Shown here one piece after another: positions 1 through 5,990 of a DNA stretch of 5,990 bases. Position numbers and translations under genes: made by a program. Every line of letters starts with the position of its first letter. Position 1 is the stretch's first letter. Location: positions 1-5,990 of the forward strand of contig JAFASD010000336.1 in assembly GCA_019244945.1 (NCBI GenBank), in the 5' to 3' direction. The notes under the pieces were generated by a model. That model made no database searches, was not told the origin of the DNA, and saw only the letters and a list, made by a program, of their open reading frames with translations. The stretch comes from Acidobacteriaceae bacterium. Lineage in GTDB: Bacteria; Acidobacteriota; Terriglobia; Bryobacterales; Bryobacteraceae.

Positions 1-68
1 ACAATGCCCATCCCGCCTTCGCCGATCTTCGCGTCGATTCGGTAGTGCCCCAGCGTCTTGCCGATCAC
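1..68 (-). CDS. Serine/threonine protein kinase, N-terminal fragment (runs off left edge)
   Basis: Only the first 22 full codons are present, on the minus strand. The peptide starts (M/V)IGKTLGHYRI and continues with DAKIGEGGMGIV, the usual opening of bacterial Hanks-type (PknB-like) kinases. GEGGMG at residues 16-21 is the glycine-rich, ATP-binding P-loop. By family knowledge, the full protein would be a cytosolic or membrane-anchored kinase phosphorylating Ser/Thr, often with a C-terminal sensor or repeat domain; none of that is visible here. The GTG at 68-66 is the only usable start: upstream in the same frame there is no ATG, GTG or TTG before a TAG stop. A purine-rich GAGAGGGA (minus strand, 86-79) ends 10 bases before the GTG and can serve as the ribosome binding site. 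The gene diverges from the PadR unit. The family call is firm; substrate and full architecture are unknown. Confidence 0.87.
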   Translation of the reverse strand, partial: MIGKTLGHYRIDAKIGEGGMGI

Positions 69-78
69 TTCGTGTTTG

Positions 79-86
79 TCCCTCTC
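79..86 (-). promoter_or_regulatory. Ribosome binding site of the divergent kinase gene
   Basis: On the minus strand these bases read GAGAGGGA, a Shine-Dalgarno-like purine run ending 10 bases before the GTG at 68-66. Together with the upstream in-frame TAG it supports GTG as the start codon. Confidence 0.55.
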
Positions 87-105
87 TTTTGGAGTCTAGC
101 GACAA

Positions 106-283
106 GAGTACGCCGGTATCGGCGGCACTCGTTCGAAAGGCTTCACGCCGGCGGCGATTCCAAGGTTCGTGAGTTTTGGTGGAACCAATAGACGCTGTAA
201 GTAGGCGAACTGGATTTCGATGCGCCTGTCGCCAAGTACCGGCCGGAATTTGCACTGAAGGAGATTGGTTTACGTTCGGAGCA
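106..283 (+). pseudogene. Decayed remnant of a beta-lactamase-family serine hydrolase
   Basis: Two peptide blocks in different plus-strand frames match, in order, the region around the active site of class C beta-lactamase/serine hydrolase proteins (family pattern G-S-x-x-K-x-F-T-A-A-A-I..LVE, then GKLDLDAPVxKYLPEF, then ITIRHLL). Block 1 (about 118-171) reads GIGGTRSKGFTPAAIPRFV. Block 2 (204-280) reads GELDFDAPVAKYRPEF followed by ALKEIGLRS. About 26 extra bases separate the blocks relative to the family spacing, which shifts the frame, and a TAA lies at 198-200. The catalytic Ser of S-x-x-K appears as Thr (TRSK). The start, the rest of the active site and the C-terminus are missing: the fragment sits between the kinase start and the hairpin repeats at 284. 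The match is by eye, from memory of the family. It could be chance, but two ordered blocks make a relic the better reading. Confidence 0.5.
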
Positions 284-321
284 GCCGGGCGAGGACGCCC
301 GGCGCGGACGAGGACGTCCGC
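284..321. repeat. Two tandem GC-rich hairpins with identical AGGA loops
   Basis: Hairpin 1 spans 284-303: GCCGGGCG, loop AGGA, then CGCCCGGC (8 bp stem). Hairpin 2 spans 304-321: GCGGACG, loop AGGA, then CGTCCGC (7 bp stem). The cores are the same 16-base unit except for one G-C to A-T pair change that keeps the stem intact. They lie between the serine-hydrolase remnant and the PadR operator. Similar GGACGAGGACGTCC-type elements are, to my recollection, dispersed in acidobacterial and other soil-bacterial genomes, so a mobile REP-like repeat is likely. A role as a terminator, or as an insulator between divergent genes, is also possible, but there is no T-tract on either side. Confidence 0.7.
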
Positions 322-350
322 CCCACAAGGGATCTTCGGTGTGCGGTACA

Positions 351-373
351 CTGTTATCGATCATCGATAACAG
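351..373. promoter_or_regulatory. Perfect palindrome, candidate PadR operator
   Basis: The left arm CTGTTATCGAT (351-361) and right arm ATCGATAACAG (363-373) are exact reverse complements around a single C at 362. The site ends three bases before the PadR ATG and fills the space where a Shine-Dalgarno would lie; no purine-rich RBS is visible. PadR dimers bind palindromes of about this size in their own promoters, so autorepression of the padR-permease unit is the natural inference. A weak -10-like TACACT (347-352) overlaps the left edge, which would let bound repressor block polymerase. No convincing -35 was seen. The palindrome is certain; its role as the PadR site is inferred. Confidence 0.75.
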
Positions 374-376
374 CAG

Positions 377-709
377 ATGAAGCCTAACGATCTGGTTCAA
401 GGTACGCTCGGCATGCTCATCCTGAGAATGCTTGCTTTGGAGCCTATGCACGGCTGGGCGCTTTCGCAGCGTCTGAAGCAAATGTCGAAAGACGTCCTGC
501 AGACAGGGCCCGGCTCTTTGTATCCGGCGCTTCACAAATTGGAACAGGAAGGATGGATTACCGCAGAATGGCTGGTCAGCGATAGCAGACGCCGGGTCAA
601 GTTCTATTCGTTGACCAAAGCGGGGCGCAAGCAGTTGGAACGGCAAACGGCCGATTGGAAGCGGCTGTCTGGCGCGATTAACGCGATCGTGGCTCCAGTG
701 AAGGGCTGA
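377..709 (+). CDS. PadR-family transcriptional regulator (ADOP-associated type)
   Basis: The 110-residue protein is essentially one winged helix-turn-helix domain. It opens with KPNDLVQGTLGMLILRMLALEP, the PadR helix-1 signature. MHGWALSQRL (24-33) precedes the GPGSLYPALHKLE recognition-helix region (44-56) and the wing EGWITAEWLVSDSRRRVKFYSLT (58-80). A short basic C-terminal helix (81-105) probably serves in dimerisation, and the long C-terminal domain of larger PadR proteins is absent. The length fits the small acidobacterial PadR subfamily found beside orphan permeases. ATG 377 is chosen because the family signature begins right there; the next in-frame ATG (413) would remove helix 1. There is no Shine-Dalgarno, so translation may be leaderless or RBS-independent. 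The stop lies one base before the permease ATG, implying co-transcription. Its likely role is a ligand-responsive repressor of its own unit through the palindrome at 351-373; the ligand is unknown. Confidence 0.95.
   Translation: MKPNDLVQGTLGMLILRMLALEPMHGWALSQRLKQMSKDVLQTGPGSLYPALHKLEQEGWITAEWLVSDSRRRVKFYSLTKAGRKQLERQTADWKRLSGAINAIVAPVKG
701..705 (+). promoter_or_regulatory. Ribosome binding site of the permease gene, inside the PadR 3' end
   Basis: AAGGG lies within the last PadR codons. It is 5 bases from the ATG at 711 and 8 from the second ATG at 714. The longer spacing is the more usual one, so translation may start at 714, giving a protein shorter by one residue. The overlap suggests translational coupling to PadR. 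Confidence 0.5.
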
Positions 710-710
710 C

Positions 711-3395
711 ATGATGCGCTTGGTCAGGAGAGTGCAGTTGCGATTGAGGTCGCTGTTCTTCCGATCGAATCTCGAAGACGAGTTGAAGGATGAATTGAGC
801 GACTATGTACAACACGAAACTGAACGGCAGGTTGCGTCCGGCGCCTCTCCGGAGGAAGCGCGGAGAATGGCCCTGGTCAGTCTCGGGGGAGTCCAACGGG
901 TCAAGGAGGAGTGCCGGGATGCGCGGGGCGTGCGGTGGGTGGAAACATCCGTGAATGACGTTCGATTCGCATTCCGCACGCTTGCCAAGACACCGGGGCT
1001 GACGATTATCATCGTCGGGGCCCTTGCATTTTGCATTGGATTGAATGCTGCCATGTTCTCTGTGGTTGACACAGTGCTATTTCGGCCCTTGCCTCTGCCG
1101 GATCAGGACCGGCTCGTCTCGGTTACCGAAGGCGCTCCTGCGTTGGGATTTCCTGTAATGCCTTTCGCCGCTCCCGATTATTGGTTTGTTTCGGCAAATA
1201 GCCGCTCGTTCGCATCGACGGGAGTCTATCGGAACCGCGAGTACGAGATCGCCGGCGCGGGCGAACCACGGCGTATAGATGGGGCACGTGTATCAGCGTC
1301 ACTATTTGAAGTTCTCGAAGTACGGCCAGCGGCGGGGCGGGCGTTTACGCAATACGAAGACGAGCATTCCGCGCGGCTTGTTGTATTGAGCAACGGGCTT
1401 GCTCAAGGTTTGTTTGGGACGTCAGAAAAAGCACTCGGCCGTACCCTTCTTCTCGACCGGATTCCGTATCAAGTGATCGGGGTAATGCCCGCGTCGTTCT
1501 CGTTCCCGATACGCGGATCTCGCTTCAACGACGATCCGGCTCAACTGTTTGTTCCGGTGTCCTGGGACAGCGAAGACCGAAAACAAACTGTTAGCGACTT
1601 CGATTACAGCATGATGGCTCGATTGCGGCCGAATGTGACTGTTCAACAGGCTGACGCGGAAGTCCGGGCTTTGATCAGACGCCTTGTTGAGAACTACCCG
1701 ACGGCGATAAAGCAGATGCTCCAGCATCTTCCGAAGTTCTCCCTCGAATCCGAGGTTATTCCTTTTCGCGGAGAGTTTACGGGGAATGTGGAACGGCCCT
1801 TAATACTACTGCTCGCTTCGGTGGGGGTTCTGCTGCTGATTGGTTGTTCGGACGTAGCGAATCTAATGTTTACGCGGATGGGGGCGCGACGAAGGGAATT
1901 TGCAGTTCGGTCCGCTCTTGGGGCAGGCTTTTGGCGTCTGACGCAGCAGACCCTGACGGAAGGACTAATCCTTTCGACCGCGGGCGGGGCGCTCGGCTTG
2001 TGTATTGCCCGCTGGACGTTGCCGGTGTTGATCCATTTTGCTCCCGAAACCTTGCCACGAGCGAACGAAATCGGTTTGGACTGGCGGATGGCGGCCTTCG
2101 TCGCCGCAGTCACCTTGTTGACACCGATTATGTTCTGCGTAGTGCCGTTTGTGAACACACTGCGAACGGCTGCTACAACTCAGTTGCACGGCGAGGGGCG
2201 AACGACTACCCAGAGCAGGCGCGAGCGGCTGACCATGTCGGGAGCGGTTGTACTTCAATTTAGCCTTGCCTTCGTGTTGCTGACCACTGCGGGACTACTC
2301 CTGCGTAGTTTTGTTAATGCAAAGGAAACAAATCCGGGTTTCGAGCCGGAGCATGTTATCAGCATGCGAATTACTCTCCCGAATTCCACTTACAAGACAC
2401 CTGCGCAGATCACAAGTTTATTCAATCGTTTGCTTACGCAATTGACGGTATTGCCCGGGTTTCGGCAAAGCGGGGCCATTTCGGACCTTCCCATGGGTTC
2501 GAGCTCGAATGTGATCCTCACTGCCGACGGCGCGGGCCGGCACACGGAACGGGCGGACTACCTTTTCTGCCTAGGAAGTTCTCTGCGCATTTTGGGCGTG
2601 CATCTGCTGCAAGGGCGTTTATTCGCGCCGGATGATTACCTTGGTAAGACGCACTCGGCAGTGATCACGGAAGGAATGGCAAAGCGACTGTGGCCGGGCC
2701 AGAATCCGATTGGCAGGCATATCAAATTCGGCGTGGACGATCCAATGAATGACCAGCCGTGGTTGACGGTGATCGGCGTTGTCGCAGACGTGAAAGCGAC
2801 CTTGACGAGCAGATCGCCGCGTGTGCTGGTGTTTACGACGCCGCCGGATTGGATCAACGCGATGGAAATTATCGTTCGGACATCCGGTAATCCGCTTTCC
2901 ATTGCTAAAGAGCTTCGGCAACAGATTGCGAGGATCGACCCTAATCTCGCGGCGGGCCGTATCGAGACAGTTGATGAAATCTTAGGTGAGTCTTTGTCAG
3001 CGGAGCGTTTTCGAACGTGGCTGCTGACCTGTTTCGCAGTCGTGGCGATATTGCTGGCTACGCTCGGAATCGGAGGTTTGCTTGCATATAACGCAGCACA
3101 ACGGAGGCAGGAATTCGGCGTGCGCATTGCGTTGGGCGCGCAACAATGGGATCTGCTTGGCTTGGTAGTACGAGATTGTTTGCGACTTTCTGCCGTCGGA
3201 GTCGTTATTGGACTAGCAGCATCGCTGGCTGTCGCCAGGACAATCTCTGGTTTGCTTTATGATACGAGCCCGTTTGATCCGGGAACATTCGCCTCCGTAT
3301 CGTTCACGCTAATACTATTTGCGCTCGGCGCTTCCATTTTTCCGATCTGGCGCGTGATGCACATCAATCCTGTCGTGTCACTGAGGACCGAGTAA
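711..3395 (+). CDS. Acidobacterial duplicated orphan permease (FtsX/MacB-type ABC permease)
   Basis: This 894-residue inner-membrane protein carries two fused MacB-like permease halves. Residues 1-80 are a cytosolic prefix (LEDELKDELSDYVQHETERQ, then SPEEARRMALVSLGG), as in ADOP proteins. Half 1: TM about 97-120, extracytoplasmic MacB_PCD domain about 121-360, then TMs about 362-385, 414-436 and 459-481. Half 2: TM about 511-532, second PCD about 535-765, then TMs about 770-793, 826-845 and 858-880. The FtsX motif after the first TM of each FtsX block is duplicated: GARRREFAVRSALGA (391-405) and AAQRRQEFGVRIALGA (795-810). No ATPase gene is beside it, which is normal for this family and is why it is called orphan. 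MacB relatives use ATP hydrolysis elsewhere to drive mechanotransmission and export or lipoprotein extraction; the substrate and partner ATPase here are unknown. It is co-transcribed with PadR and the frame is intact throughout. Confidence 0.95.
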   Translation: MMRLVRRVQLRLRSLFFRSNLEDELKDELSDYVQHETERQVASGASPEEARRMALVSLGGVQRVKEECRDARGVRWVETSVNDVRFAFRTLAKTPGLTIIIVGALAFCIGLNAAMFSVVDTVLFRPLPLPDQDRLVSVTEGAPALGFPVMPFAAPDYWFVSANSRSFASTGVYRNREYEIAGAGEPRRIDGARVSASLFEVLEVRPAAGRAFTQYEDEHSARLVVLSNGLAQGLFGTSEKALGRTLLLDRIPYQVIGVMPASFSFPIRGSRFNDDPAQLFVPVSWDSEDRKQTVSDFDYSMMARLRPNVTVQQADAEVRALIRRLVENYPTAIKQMLQHLPKFSLESEVIPFRGEFTGNVERPLILLLASVGVLLLIGCSDVANLMFTRMGARRREFAVRSALGAGFWRLTQQTLTEGLILSTAGGALGLCIARWTLPVLIHFAPETLPRANEIGLDWRMAAFVAAVTLLTPIMFCVVPFVNTLRTAATTQLHGEGRTTTQSRRERLTMSGAVVLQFSLAFVLLTTAGLLLRSFVNAKETNPGFEPEHVISMRITLPNSTYKTPAQITSLFNRLLTQLTVLPGFRQSGAISDLPMGSSSNVILTADGAGRHTERADYLFCLGSSLRILGVHLLQGRLFAPDDYLGKTHSAVITEGMAKRLWPGQNPIGRHIKFGVDDPMNDQPWLTVIGVVADVKATLTSRSPRVLVFTTPPDWINAMEIIVRTSGNPLSIAKELRQQIARIDPNLAAGRIETVDEILGESLSAERFRTWLLTCFAVVAILLATLGIGGLLAYNAAQRRQEFGVRIALGAQQWDLLGLVVRDCLRLSAVGVVIGLAASLAVARTISGLLYDTSPFDPGTFASVSFTLILFALGASIFPIWRVMHINPVVSLRTE

Positions 3396-3431
3396 GAGCG
3401 TCACCCGCAAAGGTTCCGCGGGGGAAAGATT

Positions 3432-3452
3432 CTGCTCATTGGCAATGAGCGG
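3432..3452 (+). terminator. Hairpin downstream of the permease, possible terminator without T-tract
   Basis: GCTCATT (3434-3440), loop GGC and AATGAGC (3444-3450) form a perfect 7 bp stem. A U-G and a C-G pair extend it to 9 bp (3432-3452). It begins 37 bases after the permease stop, the right place for 3'-end formation. The following bases are G-rich rather than T-rich, so it is not a canonical intrinsic terminator. A weaker GC hairpin (CCCGC 3404-3408 with GCGGG 3418-3422) sits just upstream. Either could stabilise the mRNA 3' end; an operator role for the next gene is also possible. Confidence 0.35.
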
Positions 3453-3511
3453 GACTGGGGTATCCTGAGTATTACCGCGGATTCAGCCCTCCCCTATCAC
3501 GCAAGCTTAAT

Positions 3512-4468
3512 TTGACCAAGAGTCAGGAACAGCGAAGCCGGACCAATGCCTATCTGGCTCTCTCGGCCGTGTGCTTCTTTTGGGGGACCACGTATCTCGG
3601 CATACGCATTTCGCTCGAGGGGCTGCCGCCTCTCTATCTGATCGCAATTCGTTATGTAATTTCCGGTTCCCTTCTGGTGTTGGGTGCCCGGATCGGTGGG
3701 GCGTATCTGCCGCGGGGACGTGAACTTATCGCGACAGCAGTGTGCGGCATCACCTGTATTGGGATTGGAAACGGTTGTCTGGCGATCGCGGAAGAATGGA
3801 TCCCGAGCGGTCTCGCCGCATTGTTTTACACCACAACACCGTTCTGGATGGTGGGGATCGACGCGCTGCTGCCGCGAGGCAGGAAGCCTCTCGTGTCCAC
3901 TCTGGCGGGCCTGTCGGTGGGGCTTTTGGGAGTTGTTTATCTTATCTTCCCGGCTGCCATTCATGAAGGAATGCGCGGCCGCACGCTGGCCGGTTTTCTG
4001 ATCCTGCAGCTGAGTGCGCTGGGATGGGTTGCAGGATCGCTTTTACAGAAAAGAGTGGAGACGCGCGCGCATCCGTTTGTCACGGGCGCAGTGCAGCAGT
4101 TGGCCGCCGGCCTCGCGATGTTTGTGCCGGCGGCATGCTTCGAGAAGATGCCGTCTGCCGTGCCGCTGCGCCCCACGTTAGCGGTTACTTATCTGGTGGT
4201 TTTCGGATCGATTATCGGGTTCAGCTCGTTCATTTATTGCATGTCGCGATTGCCGGTTGCGGTGGTTTCGATTTATACGTTCGTGAATCCGGTGGTTGCG
4301 GTTTTTCTCGGGTGGCTTTTCTTTCGCGAGCCGTTTGGGTACCGGGAATTGATGGCGATGACCATTATCTTCGTTGGGATTGCGCTGGTGAAGTGGAGCG
4401 AATTGAATCGGCAAAGGGCGGTGTCGGCGGGCACCGCAGCACCGGAAGCGGGCGCAATCAGCCCGTAG
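3512..4468 (+). CDS. EamA/DMT-superfamily transporter (10 TM, RhaT/YdcZ-like permease)
   Basis: The 318-residue protein shows the tandem EamA repeat of drug/metabolite transporters, with about ten TM segments: 13-32, 40-60, 72-92, 99-119, 127-147, 159-178, 188-208, 222-244, 249-271 and 278-295. Family landmarks include FFWGTTYLGIR (22-32) in helix 1, the helix-4 stretch SGLAALFYTTTPFW (99-112), and VNPVVAVFLGWLFFREP (258-274) near the end of repeat 2. Such proteins usually export amino acids, metabolites or drugs by secondary transport; the substrate cannot be read from the sequence. The TTG at 3512 is chosen because no in-frame ATG occurs before the middle of helix 4 and the next GTG (3569) would cut helix 1; no Shine-Dalgarno is evident, so the start is uncertain. 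The hydrophilic C-tail is Ala/Gly-rich. It follows the permease unit by 116 bases and is probably transcribed separately. Confidence 0.9.
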   Translation: MTKSQEQRSRTNAYLALSAVCFFWGTTYLGIRISLEGLPPLYLIAIRYVISGSLLVLGARIGGAYLPRGRELIATAVCGITCIGIGNGCLAIAEEWIPSGLAALFYTTTPFWMVGIDALLPRGRKPLVSTLAGLSVGLLGVVYLIFPAAIHEGMRGRTLAGFLILQLSALGWVAGSLLQKRVETRAHPFVTGAVQQLAAGLAMFVPAACFEKMPSAVPLRPTLAVTYLVVFGSIIGFSSFIYCMSRLPVAVVSIYTFVNPVVAVFLGWLFFREPFGYRELMAMTIIFVGIALVKWSELNRQRAVSAGTAAPEAGAISP

Positions 4469-4581
4469 GCTTCTGCCCGGATCGCGCTGCTATGGCTCAA
4501 GTCCGCGGCGCAATACACCGATAGAAGTATAGAGGTCCGAAGATCGCACTCGAAACGGAGTCGTCATCACTTGCGCGCATT

Positions 4582-5990
4582 GTGACACTCGAAAAGAGCG
4601 TCGCAATCGGGTTGAGCCTGGCTTGCTGCTGCCTGATTTGTATCGGGGTAGCGCAATACCGGACGATCAAGTCGTTGGTTGAGAGCACTTTTTGGGTTTC
4701 ACACACCAATGAAGTTCTGGCGAGGGTAGAATCCATGGTTTCGGCGGCTAAGGATGCGGAAACAGCGGTGCGTACGTTCGCACTTACGGGCGACTCGGTC
4801 TACTCTGAAGCGCTGAAAAAGGCAATCGCCGCCTGCTATGCCGACGAAGCAACAGTGCGGCGCTTAACGGCTGATAATCCGCATCAGCAAAGGCGGCTGG
4901 ACCGGCTGGAGCCGGTGATCGGCCGTCATTTCGCTGCGCTGAATGAACTCGTAAGCGTCCGGCGAGATCGGGGCGCCGAAGCCGCGGCGCAGTGGGTTAT
5001 CACGGCCGAAGGAGAATCCTCAGGCAATGCAATAGAAGCGGCTGGCGATGAGCTGAAAAATGAAGAATACTTCCTGCTCAAGCTGCGTACCCAAGCGGTC
5101 GAACAGAGCACTAAGAGCGCCTTAGCCGTAATTTTGTTTGGGAACCTGACCGCGCTAGGTCTGGTGGCCGCAGCGGGGGTCATGATTCGTTCGCTGATCA
5201 AGAATGGGCGGCGGCTGGTGCGTATTCTCGGCCTTGAAAAACATCTGCTTGCCACGTTGCTCGATAACATCCCGGACAGTGTTTATTTCAAAGATCGTGA
5301 GAGTCGCTTCACGAGGGTTAACAAAGCACAGGCGCAGTGGCTTGGGCTGAGCGATCCGGCGCAGGCGATCGGCAAGGGCGACGATTATTTTTTTGGCAAG
5401 GAACACGCAGAGGCGGGGCGGGCGGACGAGTTGGAGATTATGCGCACCGGCCGGCCAATTATTGCGAAAGAGGAACGGGAAACCTGGACAGGGCGGCCGG
5501 ACACGTGGGTGACGACGTCGAAACTGCCGCTCCATGACGCGCACGGAGAGCTGGTTGGAACCTTCGGAGTCTCTCGCGACATCAGCGCCCGCAAGCGCGC
5601 CGAGGAGGCTCTGGAACAAGCCAATTCCAAGCTCACGCGTTGGATCGGAGAACTTGAATCGCGCAATCAGGAAAGCGTTTTGCTGACTGAAATGGGTGAG
5701 TTGCTTCAGACCAGCACCAGCGAAGGAGAAGCGCAGGACATCATACGCAATTTCGCCGCTCGTCTGTTTCCAAATCGCTCAGGAGCGCTGTGTGTCATCA
5801 AGGCGTCGCAGAACCTGGCCGAAACGGTCGCTGGATGGGGAGGAATCGCTTCCTCCGACGAAGTGTTCAATCCCGACCAATGCTGGGCGTTGCGCCGCGG
5901 CCGCCTGCATCATGCTGGACGCGCGGAACTGCGGATCCCTTGTGGACACATTCGCGCCGGATATTCCGGCGATTATCTCTGTGTCCCTAT
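4582..5990 (+). CDS. Membrane sensor protein CHASE3-PAS-GAF, C-terminus beyond right edge
   Basis: 469 codons are open to the window edge. Layout from GTG 4582: TM1 about 7-24; a CHASE3 extracytoplasmic four-helix sensor about 25-175, with HTNEVL (41-46), DAETAVRTFALTGD (58-71) and LTADNP (95-100); TM2 about 179-201. A PAS domain follows at about 221-335, opening LLDNIPDSVYFKD and closing GTFGVSRDIS. Next come an RKRAEEALEQAN coiled-coil linker (about 336-370) and a GAF-like domain (about 372 onward) with CWALRRGR (434-441) and CGH (454-456). The protein would sense an external and an internal signal and pass it to a cytosolic output domain. That domain is not in view: the CWALRRGR type of GAF is, to my recollection, often joined to GGDEF (c-di-GMP synthesis), but a histidine kinase is possible. 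GTG is the only plausible start after the TAG at 4522-4524 that keeps TM1; the nearest GGAG is 21 bases upstream, too far for a normal RBS. TM1 contains a Cys cluster (ACCCLIC). Confidence 0.87.
   Translation, partial: MTLEKSVAIGLSLACCCLICIGVAQYRTIKSLVESTFWVSHTNEVLARVESMVSAAKDAETAVRTFALTGDSVYSEALKKAIAACYADEATVRRLTADNPHQQRRLDRLEPVIGRHFAALNELVSVRRDRGAEAAAQWVITAEGESSGNAIEAAGDELKNEEYFLLKLRTQAVEQSTKSALAVILFGNLTALGLVAAAGVMIRSLIKNGRRLVRILGLEKHLLATLLDNIPDSVYFKDRESRFTRVNKAQAQWLGLSDPAQAIGKGDDYFFGKEHAEAGRADELEIMRTGRPIIAKEERETWTGRPDTWVTTSKLPLHDAHGELVGTFGVSRDISARKRAEEALEQANSKLTRWIGELESRNQESVLLTEMGELLQTSTSEGEAQDIIRNFAARLFPNRSGALCVIKASQNLAETVAGWGGIASSDEVFNPDQCWALRRGRLHHAGRAELRIPCGHIRAGYSGDYLCVP

Noticed and set aside
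106..130. Imperfect hairpin GAGT-CGCCG / CGGCG-ACTC
   Set aside because: The stem is interrupted by bulges, has no T-tract, and falls within the putative hydrolase relic; no function can be supported.
176..370. 64-codon plus-strand frame before PadR
   Set aside because: It runs from the hydrolase relic through the hairpin repeats in a different frame from the relic's second block, and has no RBS or family signature; its translation is mostly repeat-derived.
143..712. 189-codon open frame on the minus strand opposite PadR
   Set aside because: It is the antisense of a clear PadR gene, has no recognisable domain, and crosses the palindrome and hairpin repeats.
1844..2263. 139-codon plus-strand frame inside the permease
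   Set aside because: The permease frame across this stretch encodes conserved FtsX motifs and membrane helices; this frame is a high-GC shadow.
4024..4524. 166-codon plus-strand frame overlapping the EamA gene
   Set aside because: The EamA frame holds hydrophobic helices and the VNPVVAVFLGW motif here; the alternative frame has no coherent domain.
4469..4581. Possible promoter (TATAGA at 4528-4533) before the sensor gene
   Set aside because: There is no -35-like hexamer at suitable spacing and no other supporting signal; the gap otherwise shows nothing distinctive.

Overview
The window reads as chromosomal DNA from an Acidobacteriota bacterium, probably close to the Solibacter/Bryobacter group. 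The main evidence is a short PadR-type repressor directly followed by a very long duplicated FtsX/MacB permease with no ATPase gene (the 'acidobacterial duplicated orphan permease' or ADOP arrangement). A 'GKTLGHYRI.. IGEGGMG' serine/threonine kinase and GC-rich dispersed hairpin repeats fit the same background. The lineage is inferred from gene content; no marker gene is present.

Layout, left to right. Positions 1-68 (minus strand) hold the first codons of a Pkn/PknB-like serine/threonine kinase that runs off the left edge. Positions about 106-283 (plus strand) look like the decayed remnant of a beta-lactamase-family serine hydrolase: two recognisable blocks lie in the right order but in different frames. 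The remnant ends at two tandem hairpin repeats (284-321) whose stems differ by a compensated base pair. A perfect 11-1-11 palindrome (351-373) ends three bases before the PadR gene (377-709), where a ribosome binding site would normally lie, and is the obvious candidate PadR operator. The ADOP permease (711-3395) starts one base after the PadR stop, so the two form one transcription unit. After a 116-base gap with hairpins comes an EamA/DMT-type transporter (3512-4468, TTG start). The right end is the first 469 codons of a large membrane sensor (4582 to the edge) with the order TM-CHASE3-TM-PAS-coiled coil-GAF; its output domain lies outside the window.

Functional reading. PadR plus ADOP is probably an autoregulated membrane-export or envelope-stress unit, its ligand unknown. 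The EamA transporter and the CHASE3 sensor run in the same direction but show no clear functional link to it. I found no tRNA, rRNA, CRISPR array, transposase or phage gene. Nothing here amounts to a new multi-gene system. The most interesting points are the operator in the PadR leader, the covarying twin hairpins and the serine-hydrolase remnant.
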